DNA of 64,000 bases from the NCBI GenBank assembly GCA_016210745.1, contig JACQTO010000125.1:1-64000 (forward strand), read 5' to 3'. Below are positions 1 through 9,344 of this stretch, one piece after another; the first letter of the stretch is position 1, and each line of letters starts with the position of its first letter. Source of the stretch: Betaproteobacteria bacterium. GTDB lineage: Bacteria; Pseudomonadota; Gammaproteobacteria; Burkholderiales; SG8-39. The position numbers and the translations under genes were made by a program. The notes under the pieces are model-generated. The model was not told where the DNA came from. It searched no databases and worked only from the letters and a program-made list of their open reading frames with translations.

Positions 1-1792
1 CCATGATGCTCTTGAGTCCGGCACCGCGCGCCACCTTCAGCGCGTCGATCACCTCGGGCCGCGGCGGGTCGATCATGCCGAGCAGCCCGACGAAGATGAG
101 GTCCTTTTCGACGGTCTCGGGGGTTATGCTTTCCGGGACTTCCTTCAACGGGCGATAAGCCACGCCCAGCACCCGCAGCGCGTTGCTCGCCATATCGTGG
201 TTCTGCTCGAGTACCGCCTTGCGCATTTCCTCCGTGAGGCCGACCGCCTTGCCGCTCTCCACCTTGTGGCCGCACAGATCGAGGATGACATCGGGCGCGC
301 CCTTGACGAAGGCAATGATCGGCGGATAGTCGAAACCCGAACCGGAAGCCCGCGCCTGAGAGCCATCGGGGCGGTGGATTGTGGTCATCCGCTTTCTGTC
401 CGAATCGAACGGGATCTCCTGAATTCGGGGCAAAGCCTTTTCCAACTCCTCGCGACGGTAACCGCCCTTCGCAGCGACGACGACCATGGCGCCTTCCGTG
501 GGATCGCCGATGATCTGCCAGGAGCGCCTCCCCGATTCGTCGGTTCTTTCGTCCAGCTTCGCGTCGTTGCAGACGAGCGCACCCTGGAGCAGGAGCGTCG
601 CGTCCGGATCCGCCAGCGGCTTGAACGCGTCCTTACCCAGGAAGAACTCTCCGCTCGGGCTATAGCCTTCTCCGGTGATCCGGAACCGCTTGCCGCCGGC
701 CCACCCCTGGACAACCGTCATCTCGTTCTGCGTCAGGGTGCCGGTCTTATCCGAACACACCACGGTGGCGCAGCCGAGCGTTTCCACGGCGGGGAGTTTG
801 CGGATCAGCGCATGGTGCTTGATCATCCGCTGCATCCCGAGGGCGAGGCAGATGGTCACGATGGCCGGGAGACCTTCTGGAACGGCCGCGATGGCAAGGC
901 TCACCGCGGTCATGAACAGATTGATGATGTCCTTCTTCTCGGTTTGCAAATAATTCATGAAGCCGCCACTCAAGGCTTCAGTGAGGTGCGTATCGCGGAA
1001 CAGTCCGTAGATGAAAACGACGGCGCAAATGGCCAGGCATGCCGTTCCGAGAACTTTCCCCAGGTGCTCGAGCTTCTGCTGCAGCGGCGTGTCCTCGGCC
1101 TCGAAGGACTGGATCATCTCGGCGATAAGACCGATCTGGGTGTTCATCCCGGTGCCGGTCACGATGCCCCTGCCCCGTCCATAGGTGATGAGGGTTCCCA
1201 TGAAAGCGGTGTTCTTGCGGTCGCCCAGGGGTATTTCCTTGTCCAGCACTACCCCGGCGTTCTTCTCGACCGGGACCGATTCGCCTGTCAGCGAGGCTTC
1301 CTCAATCTTCAGATTGACGCTCTCGGCGAGCCGCAGATCCGCCGGAACATAGTTTCCGGCCTCCAACAGGACGATATCGCCCCCGACGATCTCCCGGCCG
1401 GGGATCGTTATCTGGTGGCCGTCGCGTATGACCTGGGCATTGGGGGCAGACATTTTCTTCAGGGCAGCCAGGGCCTGTTCGGCCTTCGATTCCTGAATGA
1501 CACCGACCACGGCATTCAGCACCACGATGAACATGATGGCTATCGAATCCACCCACTCGCCGAGCGCGAGCGAGACCAGCGCCGCGATAATCAGGATGAT
1601 GACGAGGTAATTGTTGAACTGATCCCATAGGAGCGAGAAAAACCCGGGCCGCGGGCGTTCCGTCAATTCATTGGCGCCGAATTTCGCCAAGCGCTCCTGC
1701 GCCTGTTGCTGCGTCAGACCTCGTTCGATGTGGGTCTGAAAGCTGCCGATAAGTTCATCGATCGGCTTACCGTGGGATTCTCTATCTTGCAT
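1..1792 (-). CDS. P-type cation-transporting ATPase (Ca2+/PMA-like), partial, runs off the window start
   Basis: Manual reverse-strand translation from ATG at 1792: [43 protein letters not shown]..., with TGES and [18 protein letters not shown] motifs. Absent from the ORF track because it is open at the edge. Confidence 0.93.
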   Translation of the reverse strand, partial: MQDRESHGKPIDELIGSFQTHIERGLTQQQAQERLAKFGANELTERPRPGFFSLLWDQFNNYLVIILIIAALVSLALGEWVDSIAIMFIVVLNAVVGVIQESKAEQALAALKKMSAPNAQVIRDGHQITIPGREIVGGDIVLLEAGNYVPADLRLAESVNLKIEEASLTGESVPVEKNAGVVLDKEIPLGDRKNTAFMGTLITYGRGRGIVTGTGMNTQIGLIAEMIQSFEAEDTPLQQKLEHLGKVLGTACLAICAVVFIYGLFRDTHLTEALSGGFMNYLQTEKKDIINLFMTAVSLAIAAVPEGLPAIVTICLALGMQRMIKHHALIRKLPAVETLGCATVVCSDKTGTLTQNEMTVVQGWAGGKRFRITGEGYSPSGEFFLGKDAFKPLADPDATLLLQGALVCNDAKLDERTDESGRRSWQIIGDPTEGAMVVVAAKGGYRREELEKALPRIQEIPFDSDRKRMTTIHRPDGSQARASGSGFDYPPIIAFVKGAPDVILDLCGHKVESGKAVGLTEEMRKAVLEQNHDMASNALRVLGVAYRPLKEVPESITPETVEKDLIFVGLLGMIDPPRPEVIDALKVARGAGLKSIM

Positions 1793-1962
1793 TGCTGCCC
1801 CCTCCAGATATTTTTGCAATCCGCGCCGTCCGCGGCGCGGCCCATAACACTCTTGTTCGGTACGAATATGCCGTGCTCTAGGAGTGTAGAAAATTCATGG
1901 TTTGCGGCCTATTTCGCTACCGCGGCGCAACCCAGCAATTGTTTTTTAATCATTATCTTAGC

Positions 1963-1977
1963 ATTACAAGTCGTAAT
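1963..1977. promoter_or_regulatory. LysR-type dyad candidate ATTACAAGTCGTAAT (ATTAC-N5-GTAAT)
   Basis: Dyad of the same form occurs at 2529 and 6591; lies upstream of the minus-strand ATPase. Confidence 0.45.
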
Positions 1978-1979
1978 CA

Positions 1980-2298
1980 TTTGAATTGATCAGAACGCCC
2001 TGACGGGCATGACCACCGTGCAGTTCGAATCTGCGTTTGCTCACACGCTCGAACAGCAGAGATCCGACGGTTTCGGTCAACTTCTTCTCCTGCACCAATA
2101 CCGTGGCTGCGCCACGGATAGTTCGTCGGCGGCGTGGGCACGGTTCCCGGATTTGTCGATCGATTCAAGGACCTGCACTGAAGCAATATTCCGTGTTTGA
2201 GGTGGCGTCGTATCCTTCTATGCAGGGGTTTCCTGTGCCGGTAAAGCCAGTCAATCCGCATGCCGGAGCCCCGCCCCAAAAGCAATGCGGCCTTCACC
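1980..2298 (-). pseudogene. Decayed LysR-family regulator N-terminus (frameshifted)
   Basis: Minus-strand pieces in different frames match the intact LysR at 6905: RRHLKHG vs RRYLKHG; RAHAADELSVAQP vs RAAEELHIAQP; VQEKKLTETVGSLLFERVSKR vs VQIKKLTETIGLPLFEQVGKR. Confidence 0.8.
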
Positions 2299-2317
2299 TC
2301 GCAGAGGTCAAGGCCGC
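2286..2317 (-). other. Hairpin downstream of riboswitch A (GCGGCCTTGACCTC / GAGGTGAAGGCCGC)
   Basis: Inverted repeat with one mismatch; positional counterpart of the hairpin at 6826-6857. Confidence 0.6.
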
Positions 2318-2465
2318 AAAAAAAGACCTCGCCCGTCTAGGCAAAGGTCTCGCTTACAACGCTTAGGTTGTCGCCAGGACCGGGGACTATTGTCCCGAGA
2401 TGACGGCCCTCGCAGGGCGGCCACGCAGATGCCGCCCAAGCTACTCCCCTTTGGAGGGGGCGCCC
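2318..2465 (-). ncRNA. yybP-ykoY (Mn2+) riboswitch candidate A, with terminator-like 3' stem and U7
   Basis: Minus strand: AAAGGGGAGTAGC ... GCCGTCATCTCGG ... GTAAGCGAGACCTTTGCC, then AGACCT-N15-AGGTCT-TTTTT. Confidence 0.85.
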
Positions 2466-2528
2466 CAAATACTCAAGGCGCCGCGGGTATTAAAACACGT
2501 AATGTCAATCCTATTCAATACGCAGGCG

Positions 2529-2543
2529 ATTACGAACAGTAAT
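2529..2543. promoter_or_regulatory. LysR-type dyad candidate ATTACGAACAGTAAT
   Basis: ATTAC-N5-GTAAT between the divergent riboswitch leaders A and B. Confidence 0.45.
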
Positions 2544-2696
2544 GGATAGGAATACGAAATCTCCACGTGTTCCAATTAGTTGCTGATACGCATTGCAAAC
2601 ATTCATTTAACTTCCGCTTCGCGCAAGTGCATAGTGAGTGCGTCTCTTGGCGAGACAGTGGTTGCGGCGGCCGTGTAGTCCGGCACCGGCCACAGG

Positions 2697-2847
2697 GGCT
2701 TCGCTGAGGGGAGTAGCTTCGACAGCCGGCAGGGCTGTCCGCAGTGTGGCCGTCAATCCGGGAACCCATCCCCGGCCCCACTGGCGCGTGCGGCAATCGA
2801 GCGCCGCACTTTGCAAGCGAGACCTCGCCCGACTCAGCGGGTCTCGT
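2697..2847 (+). ncRNA. yybP-ykoY (Mn2+) riboswitch candidate B, upstream of usp and P-type ATPase
   Basis: GAGGGGAGTAGC ... GGCCGTCAATCCGG ... GCAAGCGAGACCTCGCC, then a CGAGACC / GGTCTCG competing stem. Confidence 0.85.
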
Positions 2848-2946
2848 ATCCGTTTTTGTCCCGAAGCCTCTGCGGTCCCCGGTTCGGTCGCGCCCACTGG
2901 AAAAACCGGGCCTGCGCCGGGCCTGCTCAACTTCGAGAGGTGAACC

Positions 2947-3432
2947 ATGACCCGCATCCTCATTCCTGTTCTCGACTCGGTGAATTCAGGCCCGGCCGTA
3001 AGACACGTTATCGATGAATTCCTGCACGGTGAGCTGATGGAGGTGCAGCTGCTGCACTTGCCCGCCTCACCCACCTACCGGGTCGCTCATTGGTTATTGG
3101 GCAAGAACGGCGGCGCGGCCGACAAAGCGCTGCAATCCGCACGGGATTTGCTGGAGAGGGTTCACGTGCCGTGCGCGGTGCATTCCGGCTCCGGGAACAA
3201 GGCCCTGGCTATCAACGCCGCGGCGCAGCGGCTGAAGACCGATCGCATCGTCCTCGGCACGGCGCGCCATTGGTCGGCTACCCGTATGACCGAAGACTCG
3301 GTGATCCAAGAGGTTCTCGATACTGCGCCGGTGCCCGTGACCTTGGTGGCGGGCAAGGCGGTGTCTCGGGTCGAGCAATACGGGGTCGCCGCGGGACTCG
3401 GCGCCACACTGTGGCTGATCCTCGTCGAATGA
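2947..3432 (+). CDS. Universal stress protein (UspA-like)
   Basis: MTRILIPVLDSVNSGPAVRHVIDEF..., with TDRIVLGTARHW...VIQEVLDTAPVPVTLV. Confidence 0.8.
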   Translation: MTRILIPVLDSVNSGPAVRHVIDEFLHGELMEVQLLHLPASPTYRVAHWLLGKNGGAADKALQSARDLLERVHVPCAVHSGSGNKALAINAAAQRLKTDRIVLGTARHWSATRMTEDSVIQEVLDTAPVPVTLVAGKAVSRVEQYGVAAGLGATLWLILVE

Positions 3433-3572
3433 AGGGGGCGCTTCCCCGATGAGAAGGCAGGGCGGCAACGGTCCGGACCCGCCTTTGCCCCTCATGTTTC
3501 CCGGGTTTTGAGTGCGTTTCAGTCACCCTGAAACGAGTTCCACGCGACTAATACAGGGAATTGGTGCCTCGA

Positions 3573-6449
3573 ATGGACAAAGTGCTTTCAGCCAACCGCA
3601 ATAGGAAGACCATCAATGGCGCGGCGAGCTCGCCGGACGCGGATGCGCCGATAACCGAGACCGCGCCGGCAACGAAAACGCGGGCCTCTTCGATCGCGAC
3701 ATCCGGGGACAATGCGAAAGCGACGGCGAGGATACCGTGGCAATGTTTGAGTGCCGATGAAGCGCTGGCGCGGCTGGATGTGTCGCGCGAGCGAGGTCTC
3801 TCTGCGACGGCGGTTTCAGAACGCCTCGAGCGCTTTGGGCATAACGAGATCCGCGAGCAGAAACGCCGCAGCCCATGGCGCATGCTGGCGGAACAATTCA
3901 CCGAATTCATGATCATCGTGCTGATGGTCGCGGCGGCGATCTCGGCCCTGATCGGTGAACCCGAAGATAGTTTCGTGATCATGGCGATCGTTCTGCTCAA
4001 CGGCGTCATCGGTTTCATTCAGGAGTACCGCGCGGAGCGCGCGATTGCGGCGCTGAAGCGGCTGGCCGCGGCGAGCGCCCGGGCGCTGCGCGAGGGCAAG
4101 GTGGTCGAGATACCCGCGGCCCAGCTTGTGCCCGGGGATATCGTGTTGCTCGAAGCAGGCAACGTGGTTCCAGCCGACCTGCGCCTGATCGAATCGGCTG
4201 CGCTCAAAGTGGAGGAAGCCGCCTTGACCGGGGAGTCGGTGCCGGTCGAAAAGGATCTGCGGCCACTGCCGGACCAAGACCAGCAGGTCGGCGACCGGAA
4301 GAACATGGCGTTCAAGGGAACCACGATCGCCTACGGGCGTGGCCGCGGCGTCGTTATCGCCACCGGCATGCAGACCGAGCTGGGCACCATCGCCAGCCTG
4401 CTCGCCGACAAATCCGAGGTCAGGACGCCGTTGCAGAAGCGCTTGACGGCGTTCGGCAAGCGCATCGCTCTCGTGTGCCTCGTGGTTTGCGCGGTTGTGT
4501 TCGCGCTGGGCGTCATGCGTGGCGAGCCGTTGGCGCTCATGTTCCTCACCGCCGTGAGTCTCGCCGTCGCCGCAATACCCGAAGCGCTGCCGGCGGTCGT
4601 GACGACTTCCCTCGCGCTGGGCGCCTACAAGATGGTGAAAAGAAACGCGCTTATCCGTCGTCTGCCGGCAGTGGAGACCTTGGGTTCGGTCAGCTACATA
4701 TGTTCGGACAAGACCGGGACTTTGACGCAGAACAAGATGCGCGTCGAACAGGTCTGGGCCGATGGGCAGCTGCTGTCGGCCAAGCAACCCTTGGCAAAGC
4801 AAAGCGAGGGCCAACAACTGCTGTACGCCGCCTTGGCCCTGAACAATGACGCCGTCATTGGCGAGGGCGGAAACGACACGGGAGATCCCACCGAGATTGC
4901 GTTGCTGCGCGAGGCGCGTGCGGCGGGACTTGAAAAAAGCGCGCTCGAGGCCGCCTCGCCGCGGGTCGCCGAACTGCCTTTCGACTCCGAACGCAAATGC
5001 ATGACGACTGTGCACCGGGCTGAGCACGACTTTGTCGCGTTCACCAAAGGTGCACCGGAAAAGCTCGTAGAGCGCTGCAAGGCCTCGTTCGTCGCGGGCG
5101 TGCGGACGCCGATCGACAAGGATGCCGTGCTGCGCTGCGCCGAGCGCATGGCGGAAAGCGGTCTGCGCGTGATGGCGATCGCGTATCGGCCTTGGGTGGA
5201 AATCCCCGAACCCCTGACGCCGGAAGCGGCGGAGTGCGGGCTCATATTTCTCGGCTTGGTGGGAATGATGGATCCGCCGCGCCCGGAGGCCCAGGAGGCG
5301 GTGGCCATGTGCAAATCGGCGGGAATCACCCCCGTGATGGTCACGGGCGATCACCCGGTGACGGCGCGCGCCATCGCCCAGCGCCTCGGCATCATCGGCG
5401 AGGGCGGCCGCGTGATTACCGGCAAGGAACTGGCGGACCTTTCTCCGGAGGAATTTCGCAGACAGGTGAAGGACATTTCGGTCTACGCCCGTGTCGATCC
5501 TTCGCAGAAGATCAACATTGTGGAGGCGCTCCAGGCGCGCGGGGAGTATGTCGCCATGACCGGCGACGGGGTGAACGACGCACCGGCCATCAAACGCGCC
5601 GAGATCGGCGTCGCGATGGGCAAGATCGGCACCGATGTCGCGCGCGAAGCATCGCACATGGTGCTGCTGGACGACAATTTCGCCACCATCGTCGGCGCCG
5701 TGCGCGAGGGAAGGCGCATCTACGACAATATCCGCAAGTTTATCCGCTTCGTCATGGGCGGGAACTCCGGGGAGATCTGGACCATCGCGGCCGCGCCCAT
5801 GCTTGGCTTGCCGCTTCCACTGCTGCCGATCCAGATTCTCTGGGTCAATCTGATCACCGATGGCCTTCCGGGGCTGGCGCTCGCAGCGGAGCGCGAAGAG
5901 CGCAACGTCATGCGCCGCGCGCCTAGGCCCGCGACCGAGAGCGTATTCGCGCACGGTCTGTGGCAGCACACCTTGTGGGTGGGACTGCTCATTGGGGCGA
6001 TTTGCATCGCGCTTCAGTCCTGGGCCATGAACCGCGGTTCGGAAAACTGGCAGACCGTCGTATTCACCGCCCTGGCCATGTGCCAGATGTACCACGTGCT
6101 CGCGATCCGTTCCGAGCGTGACTCGACCTTTACGATCGGGTTTTTCTCCAATCTGCCTTTATGCGGGGCAGTCGCACTGACGCTCTTGCTTCAGTTCGCG
6201 GTTATCTACATTCCCGCGCTCAACCCGATTTTCAAGACCCAGCCGCTGACCGGCGTGGAGCTTGCGGCAAGCACGCTGCTGCCTGCGTTGGTGTTCGTCG
6301 GCGTGGAAATCGAGAAATGGATGATAAGGAGGGGATTACTCTACGCTTCCAATCCGGTGATCGCGAAACAACGGCAGGAGTCACTGTCAGGCTCCCCTGC
6401 AAAGAATCGCCCTGATCGTGGGTACGCAATTCATGCCGAAGATACTTGA
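3573..6449 (+). CDS. P-type cation (Ca2+/Mn2+-like) transporting ATPase
   Basis: [42 protein letters not shown]; about 950 aa. ORF track start 3561 is TTG; ATG at 3573. Confidence 0.95.
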   Translation: MDKVLSANRNRKTINGAASSPDADAPITETAPATKTRASSIATSGDNAKATARIPWQCLSADEALARLDVSRERGLSATAVSERLERFGHNEIREQKRRSPWRMLAEQFTEFMIIVLMVAAAISALIGEPEDSFVIMAIVLLNGVIGFIQEYRAERAIAALKRLAAASARALREGKVVEIPAAQLVPGDIVLLEAGNVVPADLRLIESAALKVEEAALTGESVPVEKDLRPLPDQDQQVGDRKNMAFKGTTIAYGRGRGVVIATGMQTELGTIASLLADKSEVRTPLQKRLTAFGKRIALVCLVVCAVVFALGVMRGEPLALMFLTAVSLAVAAIPEALPAVVTTSLALGAYKMVKRNALIRRLPAVETLGSVSYICSDKTGTLTQNKMRVEQVWADGQLLSAKQPLAKQSEGQQLLYAALALNNDAVIGEGGNDTGDPTEIALLREARAAGLEKSALEAASPRVAELPFDSERKCMTTVHRAEHDFVAFTKGAPEKLVERCKASFVAGVRTPIDKDAVLRCAERMAESGLRVMAIAYRPWVEIPEPLTPEAAECGLIFLGLVGMMDPPRPEAQEAVAMCKSAGITPVMVTGDHPVTARAIAQRLGIIGEGGRVITGKELADLSPEEFRRQVKDISVYARVDPSQKINIVEALQARGEYVAMTGDGVNDAPAIKRAEIGVAMGKIGTDVAREASHMVLLDDNFATIVGAVREGRRIYDNIRKFIRFVMGGNSGEIWTIAAAPMLGLPLPLLPIQILWVNLITDGLPGLALAAEREERNVMRRAPRPATESVFAHGLWQHTLWVGLLIGAICIALQSWAMNRGSENWQTVVFTALAMCQMYHVLAIRSERDSTFTIGFFSNLPLCGAVALTLLLQFAVIYIPALNPIFKTQPLTGVELAASTLLPALVFVGVEIEKWMIRRGLLYASNPVIAKQRQESLSGSPAKNRPDRGYAIHAEDT

Positions 6450-6590
6450 TCACCTCGTGCCGCAGAATCGGCGCGGCATGCCTGATCGGCCGCGCTCTCC
6501 GCCGCGCATCGAGCGAGATGAGCGGCATCCCGGCGCCGCAGTGATGCGGATCAACCGACGGTGGTAAATGCGGATTGGTTAATCGCTTTC

Positions 6591-6605
6591 ATTACGATTC
6601 GTAAT
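6591..6605. promoter_or_regulatory. LysR-type dyad candidate ATTACGATTCGTAAT
   Basis: ATTAC-N5-GTAAT (TCATTACGA-T-TCGTAATGA) upstream of the promoter at 6628. Confidence 0.5.
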
Positions 6606-6627
6606 GAACTGCAATAAGCGTAACTGC

Positions 6628-6656
6628 TTGATGGGCAATGTCTTCTCTGCTATAAA
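6628..6656 (+). promoter_or_regulatory. sigma70-like promoter, TTGATG-N17-TATAAA
   Basis: Near-consensus -35/-10 with 17 nt spacing just upstream of riboswitch C. Confidence 0.65.
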
Positions 6657-6684
6657 GAAACTGAGTGTCTTGGCGAAAGCCGGA

Positions 6685-6817
6685 CATCCCTCTGAAGGGG
6701 AGTAGCTTCGGCAGCCGGTGGCTGCTGTGACGCGGTCGTCAATACGGGCTTCGGCCCCGGTCGCGCCAGCGTCGTTGATACGTGCAAGCGAGACCTTTGC
6801 CCATTGGGTGAAGGTCT
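6685..6817 (+). ncRNA. yybP-ykoY (Mn2+) riboswitch candidate C, upstream of LysR gene
   Basis: GAAGGGGAGTAGC ... GTCGTCAATACGG ... GCAAGCGAGACCTTTGCC, then an AGACCT / AGGTCT competing stem. Confidence 0.87.
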
Positions 6818-6825
6818 GTCCCGGA

Positions 6826-6857
6826 CAGCGGCCTTCATCTTGAGGTGAAGGCCGCTG
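6826..6857 (+). other. 12-bp hairpin CAGCGGCCTTCA / TGAAGGCCGCTG between riboswitch C and LysR
   Basis: Perfect inverted repeat with loop TCTTGAGG. Confidence 0.65.
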
Positions 6858-6904
6858 TGCGTTTACGGCATGGCGGTATGGCAATTGATTCGAGGAGGAT
6901 CGCC

Positions 6905-7858
6905 ATGCTGCAACCGGGAATACGACGCTACCTCAAGCACGGAACGCTTCCGCAACTTCGCGTTTTCGAGGCAAGCGCGAGGCTGGGAAGTCTTACCCGC
7001 GCCGCCGAAGAACTTCACATCGCCCAGCCTACCGTCTCAGTGCAGATCAAGAAACTCACCGAAACTATTGGCCTGCCGTTGTTCGAACAGGTCGGCAAGC
7101 GCCTCTACTTGACCGAGGCGGGCCAGCGCCTTTTCGCCGGCTGCCAGGAGGTATTTCGCAGCTTGTCGACGCTCGAGGAATCACTGAACGGCATGCGCGC
7201 CATGGAGAACGGGCGACTGCGGCTGGCGGCCAGTTCCACGGGCAAGTACTTTGCTCCGCGCATGCTCGGTGCCTTTATCCAGCGCTATCCGCAAGTCGAT
7301 GTCTCGCTGGAGATCCACAACTGGAAGACGCTGATCGACCGGCTCGCGAACAACCAGGATGACCTGTATCTTTTCGCCGCCCCGCTCGGGAGGGACGACG
7401 TCGTAACCCAGGCGCTTCTGCCGAATCCGCTGGTCGTCTTTGCGCGCGACGATCATCGGCTTGCCGGCGAGCGTCAGATTGCCTTCGAGCGCATCGCCGC
7501 GGAGCCGCTCCTCATGCGCGAACCCGGGTCCGGCACTCGGCTGCTCGCCATGAAACAGTTCGAACTGCGCGGACTCACCCCGAAGATCAGACTGGAGCTG
7601 AGCACCGACGAGGCGATCAAGGAAGCCATCCGTGCCGGTCTGGGTGTGTCGATCATGTCACGGTTCACGCTCGGATCGGAGCCCGAACCTTCGCGACTGA
7701 TTTGCCTGGATGTCGAGGGCTTCCCACTCGAGAACCACTGGCACTTCGCCTACCCGGCAGGCAAGCAGCTCACGGCAACGGCGCGGGCGTTCCTGGATTT
7801 TGCGCGTCTCGAGGCCAAGGGACTGGCCATGGAAGGTCTCGAGCACTGCGAGCTCTAG
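6905..7858 (+). CDS. LysR-family transcriptional regulator
   Basis: N-terminal HTH LRVFEASARLGSLTRAAEELHIAQPTVSVQIKKLTETIGLPLFEQVG; GGAGGA SD before ATG 6905. Confidence 0.93.
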   Translation: MLQPGIRRYLKHGTLPQLRVFEASARLGSLTRAAEELHIAQPTVSVQIKKLTETIGLPLFEQVGKRLYLTEAGQRLFAGCQEVFRSLSTLEESLNGMRAMENGRLRLAASSTGKYFAPRMLGAFIQRYPQVDVSLEIHNWKTLIDRLANNQDDLYLFAAPLGRDDVVTQALLPNPLVVFARDDHRLAGERQIAFERIAAEPLLMREPGSGTRLLAMKQFELRGLTPKIRLELSTDEAIKEAIRAGLGVSIMSRFTLGSEPEPSRLICLDVEGFPLENHWHFAYPAGKQLTATARAFLDFARLEAKGLAMEGLEHCEL

Positions 7859-7860
7859 AG

Positions 7861-9198
7861 CTACGGTAGCGTCTTCAAGACCTGGCGCACGGTCTCGAAC
7901 ATGCGCTCCACGTGGGCGCGCTCGGCGACCAGGGGCGGCGCTATCACGAGCGTGTCGCCGCTGGTGCGCAGCCACATGCCGAGTTCGAACGCGCGCACCG
8001 TGGCTTCGAAGCCCCGCGCGCCGGGTGCGCCGGGCCGCGGCTCGAGGTCGATGCCGGCGGCAAGTCCAAAGCTGCGGATGTCCTGCACCAGCCGTTCGCC
8101 CTTCAGCGCATGCGCGAGATCCTGGAAATGCCCCTCCAGAGCGCGGCCGCGCACGAACAGCGCCTCCTTTTCATACAAGTCGATCGCCGCGCAGGCCGCA
8201 GCGGCGGCAAGCGGGTGTCCCGAGTAGGTGTAGCCGTGAAACAGTTCGATGCCGGGGGGCGAATCATTGACGATGGCGTCGTGCACTTCCTGGCGGACCG
8301 CGACCCCGCCCATCGGCACCATGCCGTTATTGACACCCTTGGCGAAGGTGATCGCGTCGGGCGTCACGCCGAAGCGCTCCGCCGCGGTGGCCGCGCCGAC
8401 GCGGCCGAAACCGGTGATCACTTCGTCGAAAATCAGGAGGATGGCGTGGCGCGTGCAGATATCCCGCAGGCGCTCCAAGTAGCCCTTGGGCGGCACCAGT
8501 ACGCCGGCGGAGCCTCCGACCGGTTCGACGATCACGGCCGCGATGTTCGACGCGTCGTGCAACGCGATGATGTGCGTCTCGAGGTGGTCGGCGAGGTGCG
8601 CACCCCAGTCGGGCTGGCCGCGCGAATACGCCTGATGCTCGCGCGAATAGGTGTGCGGCAGGTGATCGACGCGCGCCAGCAGGTTCGCCGCGAATGCCTT
8701 GCGGTTCGCCGGCATCCCGCCCACCGACATGCCGCCGAAAATCACGCCGAGATAACCGCGCGCGCGGCCCACCAGCAGCGTTCGCTGCGGCTCGCCGCGC
8801 GCGCGGTGGTAGGCCAGCGCGATCTTCAGCGCAGTATCGGCCGCCTCCGAGCCCGAATTGGTGAAGAACACGCGGTTGAGTCCGGTAGGCATCAGCGATG
8901 CGATGCGTGAGGCTGCCTCGAATGCGACCGGATGGCCCATCTGGAACGGCGGCGCAAAATCGAGCTCGTCGAACTGGCGCACGATCGCCTGTTTGATTTC
9001 CTGGCGGCCGTGTCCGGCGGGCACGCACCACAGCCCCGACAACGAGTCGATGATCTCGCGCCCGCCGGCGCTGCGATAGAAAACGCCCTTCGCCCCGACT
9101 AGCAGGCGCGGCGCTTCCTTGAAACTGCGGTTGGCGGTGAACGGCATCCAGTGGTGCCGCAGGTCCAAACCCGTGTCTGCCGGGTGCTTGTCCATCAT
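7861..9198 (-). CDS. Class III aminotransferase (omega-amino acid:pyruvate aminotransferase-like)
   Basis: HHWMPFTANRSFK...FTNSGSEAADTALKIALAYHRARGEPQR...LIFDEVITGFGRVG...ITFAKGVNNGMVPMGGV. Confidence 0.92.
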   Translation of the reverse strand: MMDKHPADTGLDLRHHWMPFTANRSFKEAPRLLVGAKGVFYRSAGGREIIDSLSGLWCVPAGHGRQEIKQAIVRQFDELDFAPPFQMGHPVAFEAASRIASLMPTGLNRVFFTNSGSEAADTALKIALAYHRARGEPQRTLLVGRARGYLGVIFGGMSVGGMPANRKAFAANLLARVDHLPHTYSREHQAYSRGQPDWGAHLADHLETHIIALHDASNIAAVIVEPVGGSAGVLVPPKGYLERLRDICTRHAILLIFDEVITGFGRVGAATAAERFGVTPDAITFAKGVNNGMVPMGGVAVRQEVHDAIVNDSPPGIELFHGYTYSGHPLAAAAACAAIDLYEKEALFVRGRALEGHFQDLAHALKGERLVQDIRSFGLAAGIDLEPRPGAPGARGFEATVRAFELGMWLRTSGDTLVIAPPLVAERAHVERMFETVRQVLKTLP

Positions 9199-9344
9199 TC
9201 CTCCGCAGCTTAAGACTGGAAAATAGATCCCGCAACTTTCGGCGCGCCGCCGCTCGCGGTGTCTCGGGCTGTGTGCCGCTCTCGGGCGCCGAGTCGAATG
9301 CCCGGCGCGCTCGATTATAATGGGGACAGAATCGGGAGACGCAA

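Noticed and set aside
197-1630. 477-aa plus-strand ORF at the window start
   Set aside because: Shadow of the minus-strand P-type ATPase that runs off the edge and is missing from the track.
3816-6095. 759-aa minus-strand ORF
   Set aside because: Antisense shadow of the P-type ATPase.
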